A DNA stretch of 64,000 nt from CAWCTB01 sp963798275 (lineage in GTDB: Bacteria > Acidobacteriota > Terriglobia > Terriglobales > Acidobacteriaceae): contig CAWCTB010000038.1 in assembly GCA_963798275.1 (NCBI GenBank), positions 1-64,000 on the forward strand, read 5' to 3'. Position numbers and translations under genes: made by a program. Numbering within the stretch: position 1 is the first letter of the stretch; each line of letters begins with the position of its first letter. Below the pieces are notes generated by a model. The model was not told the DNA's origin. It searched no databases and worked only from the letters and a program-made list of their open reading frames with translations. Positions 54,355-64,000 of this stretch are shown here, piece by piece.

Positions 54355-56819
54355 TTGTCCACAGTAATGATGAACGTTGACAGCGAGAAGCAGGAGCGCA
54401 CGATGGACGCGTTCCGTCGCTGGGGCTATCTGCAGGCCAATCTCGATCCCCTGGGGCACTTCGCTCCGCTCCCTCATCCCGAACTCGACATGGACGGCGA
54501 TGCGGCCGACGCGGCCCGTCGCATTTATTCCGGCAGCATCGGTGTCGAGTTCATGCACATTCCCGATCCCGAGAGCCGCCAGTGGATCCAGGAGCGTATG
54601 GAATCGGCGGCGCAGGAGCCGGTTGACCGTTCGCGAGTACTCGATCAACTGGTCCGTGCCGACATCTTCGAGCAGACCATTCACTCCCGCTACATCGGAA
54701 CCAAGCGCTACTCGCTGGAAGGAAATACGGCGCTGATCCCGCTGCTGGATGAGATTCTTACGTCCGCTTCCGACAATGGTGCGGAGCAGGCAGTGCTGGC
54801 GATGAGCCATCGCGGACGCCTTAACGTCATCATTAATATTGTGAGCCGGCCCGCGGCAGAAATTTTCGCCGGGTTCGAGGATGTTGACCCGCGCAGCGTG
54901 CTCGGCGGCGGCGACGTGAAGTATCACATCGGCGCTACCGGATTGTTTACGGGCGCGAACGGCAAGCAGGTTCGCATTCATCTGGTGTCGAATCCCAGCC
55001 ACCTGGAGGCGGTCGATCCGGTGGCGCTGGGCCGCACGCGCGCCAAGCAGACCCGAGTAGGGCGCGACGGCAAGTTCAAGGTTCTGCCCGTTCTCATGCA
55101 CGGCGATTCCGCCTTTGCGGGGCAGGGAATCACGGCCGAGACGCTGAATCTCGCTAACTTGCGCGGCTATACCGTCGGCGGCACGGTGCACATCATCGTC
55201 AACAACCTAATCGGATTTACGACCAACCCGACCGACGCCTACTCGGGGCGCTTCTCGTCCGATCTCGCCAAGCGTCTGCCGATTCCCATCTTTCACGTCA
55301 ACGGCGAAGATGCCGATGCGGTGGTCCGGGCCGGCCGCATGGCGCTCGAGTATCGCTACGAATTCGGTACTGACGTGGTGGTCGATCTCATCGGCTTCCG
55401 GCGTCATGGTCACTCCGAGGTGGACGATCCGACCATCACCCAGCCCATCCTCTATCGCAAGATCAAAGACCACCCCATGCTGTACCAGATCTACGCCAAG
55501 AACGTGGGTCTCGATGCGCAGCCGTACGTGGAGAAGTTCCAGGCCGAGCTTGACGCGGCCGAGAAGGCCGGCAAAAGCATGGTCAAGAAGCCGCCCATGC
55601 GCCAGTTGCCCAGCTACTGGGCGCCCTTTCATGGCGGTCCCTACAATCCGGCGGATGAGGTGGACACCGGGCTGACGGCCGAGAAGTTGCACCAGATCAC
55701 CGACGGCCTGGTGAAGTATCCCGAAGACTTCCACATCCATCCCAAGGTGCAAAAGCTGCTGGAGCAGCGCCGCGAGATGGGCTATGGCAAGCGGCCGCTC
55801 GACTTTGGCATGGCCGAGGCGCTGGCGTTCGGTTCGCTCGCGCTGCAGGGCACGCCGATTCGGCTCAGCGGCCAGGACAGCCGCCGCGGCACGTTCAATC
55901 AGCGGCACTCGGTGTTGATCGACGTCGAGGACGAGAAGGAATACGTGCCTTTGTGCCATCTGGCGCCCAATCAGGCACGCGTCGAAATTTACAACTCCGA
56001 GCTCTCCGAAGCCGCGGTCATGGGCTTCGAGTACGGATACACCCGCGACTATCCCGAAGCGCTGGTCATGTGGGAGGCGCAATTCGGCGACTTTGCCAAT
56101 GGCGCGCAGATCATCATCGACCAGTTCATCGTCGCCGGGGAAGACAAGTGGGACCTGCTGACCGGACTGGTGCTTGCTGTTGCCGCACGGCCATGAGGGC
56201 CAGGGACCAGAGCATTCCAGCGCCCGCATCGAGCGCTATTTGCAGCTCTGTGCGCGCGACAACATGCAGGTCGTCCAGCCGTCGACGGCGGGACAGTATT
56301 TCCATTTGCTGCGCCGGCAGGCGCTGCGCAAGTGGCGCAAGCCGCTCATCTGCTTTACCCCGAAGAGCATGTTGCGCCATCCCGAAGCGCTGTCACCGCT
56401 TTCGGAGCTTGGAGCGTCCGCGTTTCCTGACTATCATTCCGGACGAGGGTGCACTGGACGCCAAGCGCGTTCTGCTTTGCACCGGCAAGATTGCGCACGA
56501 ACTGCGGATGGAGCGCAAGCAACTCAAACTTACCGCGCCGGCCATCGTTTCGCTGGAGCAGATGTACCCCTGGCCCGAAGACGACATTCGTGCCGTCCTG
56601 GGCCGCTACAAGAACGCAAGCCAGTTTATCTGGGTGCAGGAAGAGCCTGCGAACATGGGCGCGCTCTCGTTCGTGACGCCTCGGCTAAAGCGGATCCTCG
56701 GCTCCAAGCTTCGCACCATCAAGCGCGCTGCGAACTCGACGCCAGCCACCGGTTCGGCGAAAGCCCACGAACTGGAGCAGAAGACGCTGATTACCCTGGC
56801 CTTGGGTAAGACTGCATAA
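54355..56819 (+). CDS. sucA: 2-oxoglutarate dehydrogenase E1 component (two frameshifts)
   Basis: About 820 residues from TTG 54355 (ATG 54367 possible), joins near 56180 and 56420. This thiamine-diphosphate enzyme decarboxylates 2-oxoglutarate in the TCA cycle. MSHRGRLNVIINI, HGDSAFAGQG, FHVNGEDADAVV and FRRHGHSEVDDPTITQP are the E1 motifs; RLSGQDSRRGTFNQRHSVL and VMWEAQFGDFANGAQIIIDQ belong to the transketolase-like C-terminal half. It is shorter than the E. coli enzyme (about 930) mainly because of a short N-terminus. The E2 gene is not next to it. Confidence 0.9.
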
Positions 56820-57209
56820 GGCCCCTTCGCACGAGCTGTTGCTCTTCACCACTAAAGTCTGGCTACCAATCGAACTGAAGATGGCCTTTTTCGCCTGATA
56901 TCGGCTGCGAAGTGTGTGCTTTTCATGGCGACTTCGCCAAGCGACCCGCTCCCGACAAATCTACGGATTTTGGAAGACCAAAGGTTGCGCTGCTATTAAA
57001 AGAAATAGCCACGCGAACCCGACATACGCAATGGTCGATGTAACTCTACTGATTTCATGTCACTTTTCTGTGGCTTAATTTGGCTATTCAAATGCACTTA
57101 CGACTGCGGGATGTATTTCTCAGACAGTTTTTCTTGGGCGTAGATCGGACACATGTAGGCCGAAATTCTGTCTCGAGGTTGTACACGACCACTTTGGAGG
57201 GGGAGCAGA
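56820..57209. other. 390-bp gap, probable receptor promoter region
   Basis: AT-richer than its neighbours (for example around 56990-57110) with no coding signal. It ends in the strong ribosome site ggagggggag before the receptor ATG. I see no named regulator site. Confidence 0.4.
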
Positions 57210-60200
57210 ATGCGAAACGTATTAAAGAGTTTTCTGTTACTCGCGTTGATATCGCTATTGCCAGTCGCGCTCATGGGACAGGCGATCAGCGGCAACGTCA
57301 ACGGAGTAGTAAAGGACGCCACCGGTGCGGTCGTGCCCGGGGCGACCGTTGACGCCACAAATCTGGCCACCAACTTTAAGAACAGCGTCACGACCAATTC
57401 CAACGGCGAGTATCACTTCATCGATCTGCCGGCTGGGCACTACAAGATCGAGGCGACGTCGGGCGGCCTGAAGGGCGGCGTCGCGGACGTCATTGTATCG
57501 CTGAACGAAACCAAGACCATCAATATCACCGCCACGGTTGCCGGCACGGCGACCACGGTTGAAGTCAGCGGGCAGGCGGTAGCCGTTAATACCACGAACG
57601 CTGACATTCAGAATACTTTCACCACGAAGCAACTTGAGGACCTGCCGATCACTTCGACAGGCAGCGGCGTGCTGAACCTCTCGCTGCTGAACGCCGGTGT
57701 CGCCTCCTCCGGCGGCATCGCTGCAGGCGCGGGTCCTTCCGTTTCCGGTCAGCGCCCCCGCAACAACAACTTCACAGTTGAGGGCGTGGACAATAACAAC
57801 AAGGCCGTTACCGGGCCTTTGATGACGATTCCCAACGACGCAGTCGAGAGCTTTACGGTTCTGCAGAACCAGTTCTCGCCTGAGTTCGGTCACTCTTCCG
57901 GCGGACAGTTCAACCAGACCATCAAGAGCGGTACCAACACTTGGCACGGCAGCGCCTGGGAATACTTCCAGAACCGGAACCTGAACGCAATCGATTCTCA
58001 GGTCGCCGCGGGCGAAGTTGCCAACGGAACGCCGATCAAGAATACCCGTTTCGACGACAACCGGTTCGGTGGTGCGGTCGGCGGACCCATCATTAAGAAC
58101 AAGCTGTTCTTTTATTTCATGTGGCAATACGAGCCGGTGGGCTATGCCGCGCAACCCGTCAACCGCCTGCGCTCCTACGGCTGCCGGCTACTCTACCTTG
58201 CAGGGCTTGTTCCCCAATTCCAGCAACCTGTCGGTTTTGCAGAAGTACCTGCCGGCGGGCGGAGCGCCGGATGCCAATTCGGCTTGCGGCGCGACCACGA
58301 CCAGTGTCCTTGGGCAGGATATCCCTATCGGCCCGGTCGGCTTCGTGGGTCCCAGCTACCAGAACTACAACACCAACGTAGACTCAGCGGATTGGAACAT
58401 TTCGGAGAAGGACTCGCTGCGTGTCCGCTATGCCTTCGAGAACCAGACCGGCATTGACACGGCAGCGCAGATTTCGTCCTTCTGGGTTTCGACTGCCAAT
58501 CAAGTACAACCTGTTTACGCTCGGCGAGTACCACAACTTCAACGCCAATGTGAACAACGAGTTCCGCTTTGGCTTCAACCGCTTCAACCAGCCGTTGCCG
58601 GTGGGAAGCCAAACCTTCCCCGGGCTCAACGTCTTCCCCAACCTGACGATTGATGATCTCGGCGGTGTCAACATTGGTCCCGATCCCAACGCGCCGCAGT
58701 TTACGATCCAGAACACCTACCAGGCGGTGGACAACGTGAACTGGGTCAAGGGCAAGCACAGCTTCAAGTTCGGCGGCGAGTATCGCCAGTCCATCAGCCC
58801 GCAGAGCTTCACCCAACGCGCGCGTGGCGATTACCAGTGGTCCGGACTGGAAGGCTATCTGCTTGACATCGCACCTGACAACTTTGCCGAGCGGTCAGAG
58901 GGCCAACTTCATCTACTACGGCAACCAGCAGGCGTTTTATTTCTTCGGCAACGACGACTGGAAGGTCAGGCCGAACCTGACCCTGAACCTCGGCTTGCGT
59001 TACGAGTTGACGACCGTGCCTCTGGCCCAGAACGTACAGGCGCAGAACGCGATCGCCAGCGTACCCGGCCTGGTCACCTTCGCCGCGCCGAAGAAGCAAA
59101 CCACCAACTTCCTGCCGAAAGTCGGCTTCTCCTGGAATCCCAACGGAGACGGTAACACCGTGATTCGCGGTGGCTTCTCGATGGCCGTGGACGTGTTGTA
59201 CGACAACCTCGGCATTCTTTCCATGCCGCCGGAAGTGCAGCAGACTTGCGACGTCGGACAGGTGCCGTAACGCTGCCTGCTTCTGGAGCGATACGGCCTT
59301 CCTGGCGAAGGGCGGCTTGCCCTCGCTGCAACCCCTTCCGTTCACCAACCCCGCCGATGCCCGTGCCCAGACTGCGGCCTTCATACCCAATCAGTCGCTG
59401 CCGTACTCGGAAACCTGGACGGCTGGTGTGCAACACCAGTTTGCCGGTAAGTACGTCCTCGATGTACGGTACGTGGGAACCAGGGGCATCCACCTGCCGG
59501 TCCAGGCCCGCCTGAATCGGGTGACCAAAAACAGTGCCACCCAATTCCTGCCGACGTACGTGAACAATCCTGGCCAGGCGGTGCTGGATTCGCTCAGCAC
59601 CACACTCGCGCAAATCAACGCCAACAGCAGCTACCGTGGAGACTGGGCTGCGGGGGGCTTTAACTCCGCCAGCGTGGTTGGATTCGAGAACTATGGCTAC
59701 TCCAACTACAACGGTCTGCAGACGCAGTTGACCCGCAACTTCACCAACGGCTTGCAGTTCCAGGTGGCCTGGACCTGGAGCCATGCCAACGACAACTCGA
59801 CGGCCGACGTTTTCTCCACCTATCTAACGCCACGCCGTCCGCAGGACTTCCAGTGCTTCTCGTGCGATTACAGCACGTCGGCCCTGGATCGCCGTCACCG
59901 CTTCACCGTGGAACTGCTGTACGACCTGCCGTTCTACAAGAACAGCGGCAACTGGTTCCTGAAGAACGTGGTCAGCAACTGGCAATTGGCGCCCATCTAC
60001 ACCTTTGAATCGCCGGAGTACGCGACGGTCCAGAGCAACACGGATGCCAACGGAAATGGCGATGCCGCGGGCGACCGCGCCATCTTCAACCCCTTCGGTG
60101 TCGCTAACACCGGCACGGGCGTAACGCCGCTGATACAACAGCGCGGGTGCGATCGTCGCCTATCAGGCCAACGATCCGACGGCCCAGTACATCCAGGCGG

Positions 60201-60520
60201 CCTCGGGTGCGCTGCCTAACATCCAGCGCAACACCATCGCTTTGCCCCGCATCAACAACTTCGACTTCAGCTTGTTGAAACGCCTGAACATCACGGAACG
60301 GCAATCGGTGCAGTTCCAGTTCCAGGCGGTCAACATCTTCAACCACGCGCAGTACGTTCCCGGGTACATCAGCGATATTCAGCCCGCGAACGGCGCCATT
60401 ACCACCAGCGGAAACACGCACAACGCGCTGATCCCGCAGTCGGGTTCGTTCGCGAACTGGCAGAACGCGTTCTCCAGCCATCCGCGGGCGGTGGTTCTGG
60501 TGTTGAAGTACATCTTCTAG
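57210..60520 (+). CDS. TonB-dependent receptor, Oar-like, with carboxypeptidase-regulatory domain (several frameshifts)
   Basis: About 1,100 residues; joins near 58150, 58490, 58895, 59260 and 60140. Signal peptide MRNVLKSFLLLALISLLPVA; then a beta-sandwich GVVKDATGAVVPGATVDATN ... GEYHFIDLPAGHYKIEA; then a plug with SVSGQRPRNNNFTVEGVDNN and FSPEFGHSSGGQFNQTIKSG; then a barrel of about 22 strands ending in the aromatic terminus VLVLKYIF. Outer-membrane uptake receptor of the type expanded in Acidobacteria, probably for plant-derived glycans or peptides, powered by TonB. Followed by a clear terminator. Confidence 0.88.
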
Positions 60521-60544
60521 TCTGAATTTAGACCTGTAGTCCTC

Positions 60545-60570
60545 GGGGAGCCTTCGGGCTCCCCATTTTT
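60545..60570 (+). terminator. Intrinsic terminator of the receptor gene
   Basis: ggggagcc, loop ttcg, ggctcccc, then attttt: a perfect 8-bp stem with a stable tetraloop and a T-run, 25 bp after the receptor stop. Confidence 0.92.
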
Positions 60571-61076
60571 GTTGAGTTTCCCCAACTCCCTGGCTGCCAG
60601 GCGAACAATCCTTCCGGGCGAAGGGCTCCGCGACGGAAAGACTGTGATACTTCGACCATCCTCCTGGCGCTTCTCAGGGCCAGCCACATTGGCTGCAAGC
60701 GTGTACTTGCATCGTTTCGGGAATCTTTCCCGTTTCTGAAGGGACGAGTGCCTGGTTAGGATCTTGGAATATGCAATTTCAAGCAAAGATTGTAACGGTC
60801 TCTCCTGATACGATTTTTCTTGACGTATCGCCGGCTTGCCCCGTATGCTTTTCGGCAATCGTCCGGTTCCAAACCAGAAACAAATCGCGCCAGTAAGAAG
60901 AAGTAGGCGCTTACTATCTTCGCCACATCCACACTGCGCCACCTGGCCGACGGAGAATTCGCTGAGGCTCTCTCGAAGGGGAGAGGTATCCCCGGTCCTG
61001 ATCAGTGAATGGCTTTGGGGCGTCAAGTCGTCAGGAATCACCTCGCCAGCTAAGTGAGGGAGGCGAAGCCTTGTCT
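60571..61076. other. About 500-bp gap before the exopolysaccharide region
   Basis: No convincing gene on either strand. It presumably carries the promoter and a leader of the NusG-like gene, the kind of region on which a specialised antiterminator could load. No ops-like element could be identified with confidence. Confidence 0.4.
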
Positions 61077-61649
61077 ATGAGCGACTACCTAGCCACGGTG
61101 TCATCTCCGTGCCCGGAGGGGCAAGCTGAGGAGCCGGGGGCCGCACGAAATCAGTTGTCGAGGTGGTTTGCGGTCTATACCACCCCCCGGCACGAGAAAG
61201 CGGTCGCCAAGCAGTTCGAGGTTCGGCGCATCGAATCATTTCTGCCCCTTTATCGGTCAGTGCGGCGCTGGAAGAACGGTTGCAGGGTCGAGGTGGATCG
61301 GCCTCTGTTTCCCAACTACATTTTCGCCTCTCTTGAGCGGCACGAATACAGCCGGGTGCTGCAGACTCCCGGCGTGCTGTCGCTGGTCGGCTCCAGTCGC
61401 GAGCCTTCGCCGCTGGCGAGCTCGGATATCGAATCTCTTCGTTCCGGGCTTCCCCTCCGTGAATTCGAGCCTCATCCCTACCTGGTCGCCGGGGACCGGG
61501 TGCGCATCCATTCCGGGCCGTTGGCCGGAATGGTTGGGGTGCTCGTCCGCAGGAAGAACAATCTCCGGGTGGTTCTCACCCTCGATCTGATCATGCAAAG
61601 CGTGGCCGTGGAAATCGGCATGGATGAGGTAGAACCGGTCAGGATGTAG
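61077..61649 (+). CDS. NusG-like (UpxY/RfaH type) transcription antiterminator
   Basis: 190 residues from ATG 61077 (TTG 61071 possible). RWFAVYTTPRHEKAVAKQFE opens the NGN domain, PLFPNYIFASLE is its conserved turn, and the C-terminal KOW motif is VAGDRVRIHSGPLAGMVGVL. It has an N-terminal extension of about 28 residues. Specialised NusG paralogues of this kind sit at the head of long polysaccharide operons and help polymerase read through them, which fits the export gene downstream. No frameshift. Confidence 0.87.
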   Translation: MSDYLATVSSPCPEGQAEEPGAARNQLSRWFAVYTTPRHEKAVAKQFEVRRIESFLPLYRSVRRWKNGCRVEVDRPLFPNYIFASLERHEYSRVLQTPGVLSLVGSSREPSPLASSDIESLRSGLPLREFEPHPYLVAGDRVRIHSGPLAGMVGVLVRRKNNLRVVLTLDLIMQSVAVEIGMDEVEPVRM

Positions 61650-61685
61650 CGGCCGGCCTGCATCATTCCCACCTAAGGTGAACTC

Positions 61686-62300
61686 GTGAAAAAAACCGCG
61701 GAAAGAAGCGTGACCGAAGTGCGCCTGGTCGAAGCCGCCGTGCAATTGTTTTCGCGGCAGGGATTCAAGGGCACCAGTACGCGTGATATCGCCAATCTCG
61801 CCGGCGTCAATGAAGCTACCCTGTTCCGTTACTTTGCCAAGAAGGCTGATCTCTTCTGGGCGGCTGCTGAATCGCGGCTGAATCGCCTGAAATTTGGGCG
61901 TGAGCTGCAAAATGGCCTGGCAAAGGACCTGGATCCGGACGTCATCGTGCCCATGCTGGCGGCCTTCATGGTGGAGAACCTATCCGAACACCCGGAATTG
62001 GTCCGGCTTCTGTATGTGGCCCGCTTTGAGTTGCCGGGAGCTGACCGCGTGTTCCGCGAGCACCTGGGGCCCATCTTTGACGCCGTGCATGCGTACTTCA
62101 GCCGATGCGCAGCCAAAGGATTGATTAGCGATCTCGACCCGACGATCGCGACCCTCGGGCTCGCCGGCGCGGTGAGTGCGCACCTGAACTTGCACGAGTT
62201 GTTTAGCGAAAAAGATGCAGTGTGGGACGCCCAAGCCACGGCTCCCCTGTATGCGCAATTCTGGCTGAACGGACTGCAGCAGAGGCCGAAGCAAGGCTGA
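61686..62300 (+). CDS. TetR/AcrR family regulator
   Basis: 204 residues from GTG 61686. The N-terminal HTH is clear: RLVEAAVQLFSRQGFKGTST, RDIANLAGVNEATLFRYFAK, KADLFWAA. The helical C-terminal ligand domain is complete. It lies 36 bp after the NusG-like gene, and two inverted repeats follow its stop. It may control the export operon. Confidence 0.88.
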   Translation: MKKTAERSVTEVRLVEAAVQLFSRQGFKGTSTRDIANLAGVNEATLFRYFAKKADLFWAAAESRLNRLKFGRELQNGLAKDLDPDVIVPMLAAFMVENLSEHPELVRLLYVARFELPGADRVFREHLGPIFDAVHAYFSRCAAKGLISDLDPTIATLGLAGAVSAHLNLHELFSEKDAVWDAQATAPLYAQFWLNGLQQRPKQG

Positions 62301-62336
62301 TAACGACTCTTATCAGCAGAATGATCTGTATTCTGC
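62296..62336. promoter_or_regulatory. Two overlapping inverted repeats between tetR and the export gene
   Basis: gctgataa-cgactc-ttatcagc (62296-62317) and gcagaat-gatctgt-attctgc (62316-62336) are both perfect. The second ends 4 bp before the export gene ATG (62341). Possible operator for the TetR protein; the first could also be a weak terminator, since it contains the tetR stop. Confidence 0.45.
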
Positions 62337-62340
62337 ACGC

Positions 62341-64000
62341 ATGGCCCGCAGTGCGCTGTCCCAGTTACGACCCAGTTCGGGAGGAACATCGAGCGTGACG
62401 TATTTGCGATCCGGAATTACCAAGGAATTTCCGCCGGTAGTTTGTGAGGCAGCTCGACGACTGGAAGGGCGAGCTCTTCTTGCCCTCGTTCTCATCTTTT
62501 CGCAGGCGGCTTATGGGGTGCCGCAGAATCCGCTTGGGGCCATGAGTTCGGCAGCGGGCGCGTCGTCTTCGTCGGCGCAGCAGTCATCGGCAGCATCGCA
62601 GGCACCGGCTACAGCGCCCGCAGCAGCGCCGCTTCCAAACGCCGTGGTCCCGCCGGAGGAGGAACGTTCCGCGAAGGAGGCGAAGACGCTCAAGAATTCG
62701 CAGGCGACGGCTCCGCCTCTTGAGAAGAGTCTGGAATTGACCGATTTCCAGTTACTGGTGCAGTCGTCGTTGGGACAGGCACTCCCCATTTACGGGGCCA
62801 ATCTTTTCGAGAATGTGCCCAGTACGTTCGCTCCTGTAGACCACATTCCGGTTACCGCCGATTACGTCATCGGTCCAGGGGACGAACTCATGATCCGGGC
62901 CTGGGGCCAGATTGATCTCGACGTTCACGCCCGAGTCGACCGGAACGGCAATATTTTTCTTCCCAAAGTCGGCAGCGTGAATGTCTCCGGACTAAAGTAT
63001 GCGCAAATCGAAAATTTCCTGAAGTCGCACATCGGCCGCATCTATCAGAATTTTGATCTCAATGTGAACATGGGTGAGTTGCGCTCCGTTGACATCTACG
63101 TGGTGGGCCAGGTGTCTCGTCCCGGCCGGTATACCGTCAGCTCGCTGAGCACTCTGACGAACGCGATCTTTGCCTGCGGCGGCCCCTCGCCGCACGGCTC
63201 GATGCGGGAAATCCAGTTGAAGCGCGGAGGAAAGAGTCGTAACCACGTTCGACCTGTACGATCTCCTGCTCAACGGCGACAAGAGCAAAGACGTCGTTCT
63301 GCAGCCGGAGGACGTCATTTACGTTGCGCCAGTGGGGCCCCAGGTCGCCCTGGGCGGACAAGTCAATGTGCCGGCAGTGTACGAACTCAAGACCGAAGCC
63401 AAGCTTTCCGAGGTGATCCGGCTGGCCGGTGGACTTACCAATACCGCCTTCGGGGGCAAGGTCTATATCGAGCACATCGTGGACCACCGAGTGCACAATG
63501 TCGAGGAGGTTCGGCTGGACAGTGCCGGGCTGGCCCATCCCCTGGTGGACGGCGATATCGTGAATTTCACCGCGATATCCCCGAAGTTTGAGAATTCGGT
63601 CACGCTGCGGGGCAATGTGGCGGCGCCGGGACGATATCCCTGGCACTCGGGAATGCGCATCAGCGATCTCATTCCCAATCGCGAGTTTCTTATCACCCGC
63701 GAGTACTGGAAGCAGCAGAACGCGATTGTATTGGAGTCGGAGACCACTGGTGGCCATGTCAAGGGAACGACCGGGACGGTCAACTCGGTCAAGCGCAACG
63801 CGCCCGAGATTGATTGGAACTACGCGGTGGTGCAGCGCATGAGCTCCCAGGACCTGTCCACTCAACTGATTCCGTTCGATCTGGGCAAGGCCATCCTGGG
63901 CCAGGATGGCGCCAGCAACGTGACCCTGCAGTCGGGTGACATTATCACGATTTTCTCGCAGGCTGACCTTAAGGTGCCCGAGGGGCAGCAAACGAAGTTG
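62341..64000 (+). CDS. Wza-type polysaccharide export protein with SLBB domains (partial, frameshift)
   Basis: At least 550 residues; runs off the window end. A secretion segment (LLALVLIFSQAAYG) near residue 45 suggests a later start than 62341. An Ala/Ser/Pro-rich linker follows, then the Poly_export domain (PVTADYVIGPGDELMIRAWG; RNGNIFLPKVGSVNVSGLKY) and SLBB domains (VYVVGQVSRPGRYTVSSLST-like; VALGGQVNVPAVYELKTEAK; NSVTLRGNVAAPGRYPWHSG). One shift near 63230. It would form the outer-membrane channel of an exopolysaccharide exporter. Confidence 0.87.

Noticed and set aside
54349..56229. Long minus-strand open frames opposite sucA
   Set aside because: Antisense shadows of the E1 gene, with no motif or start signal.

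Overview
The window looks like a chromosomal contig of a soil-type Acidobacteriota (Terriglobia, Koribacter-like). This is inferred from gene content and repeats rather than a search: an Oar-like TonB-dependent receptor with an N-terminal carboxypeptidase-regulatory domain, a GloVer tandem-repeat secreted protein, an S53 pro-kumamolisin, several S9 peptidases, and two dispersed repeat families (short GC palindromes and 29-bp-period arrays) that I associate with this phylum. GC is high, about 60% by eye.

Accuracy warning: about half of the genes over 1 kb, including housekeeping genes (frdC, hemC, hppA, glnD, sucA, amtB, galT), are split by one or more single-base frameshifts although both halves stay well conserved. 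Uncorrected indels in the assembly are the simplest explanation, so broken genes are reported as single loci with approximate break points. Two loci (the lectin-like propeller at 1-2 kb and the WD40 part of the STAND gene at 21-22.5 kb) are broken so densely that real decay is also possible.

Layout. 0-3 kb: gene-poor, with a 29-bp-period repeat, a shattered propeller gene, a LuxR-type HTH gene and a remnant of a hydrolase paralogue. 3-6.3 kb: membrane-TPR protein and a DUF2048 hydrolase. 6.7-10.6 kb: frdABCD plus a TPR-like gene. 10.9-22.9 kb: an accessory, island-like segment around a tRNA-Arg(CCG) whose 3' end occurs three times. It holds a GlsB/YeaQ-TIR fusion, a TPR-patatin-membrane protein, small secreted proteins, and a two-gene TIR-DUF4062-TIR-like plus nSTAND1-WD40 pair. 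This is the best candidate for a poorly described conflict (defence/regulated suicide) system here. 23-25.2 kb: galT-like gene, small conserved gene and TonB. 25.2-29.3 kb: haem operon (ccsA/hemX-hemA-hemC-hemD) behind a perfect CRP-type site. 29.4-34.9 kb: prolyl oligopeptidase, two tiny overlapping genes and membrane pyrophosphatase, closed by a bidirectional terminator.

34.9-42.8 kb: S53 peptidase with a very long polyproline tail, GloVer protein, MscS channel, beta-hydroxyacid dehydrogenase and metallo-beta-lactamase-fold protein. 42.8-47.6 kb: nitrogen module on the minus strand, amtB-glnB-glnD (transporter, PII signal protein, PII uridylyltransferase). 48.5-50.8 kb: feoAB iron uptake with a perfect Fur box at the feoA start. 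50.8-51.3 kb: small RelBE-like toxin-antitoxin pair. 51.4-54.1 kb: S9 peptidase coupled to a class III sirtuin. 54.4-56.8 kb: sucA. 57.2-60.6 kb: TonB-dependent receptor and terminator. 61-64 kb: start of an exopolysaccharide region, with a NusG/UpxY-like antiterminator, a TetR regulator, and a Wza-type export protein that runs off the window end.
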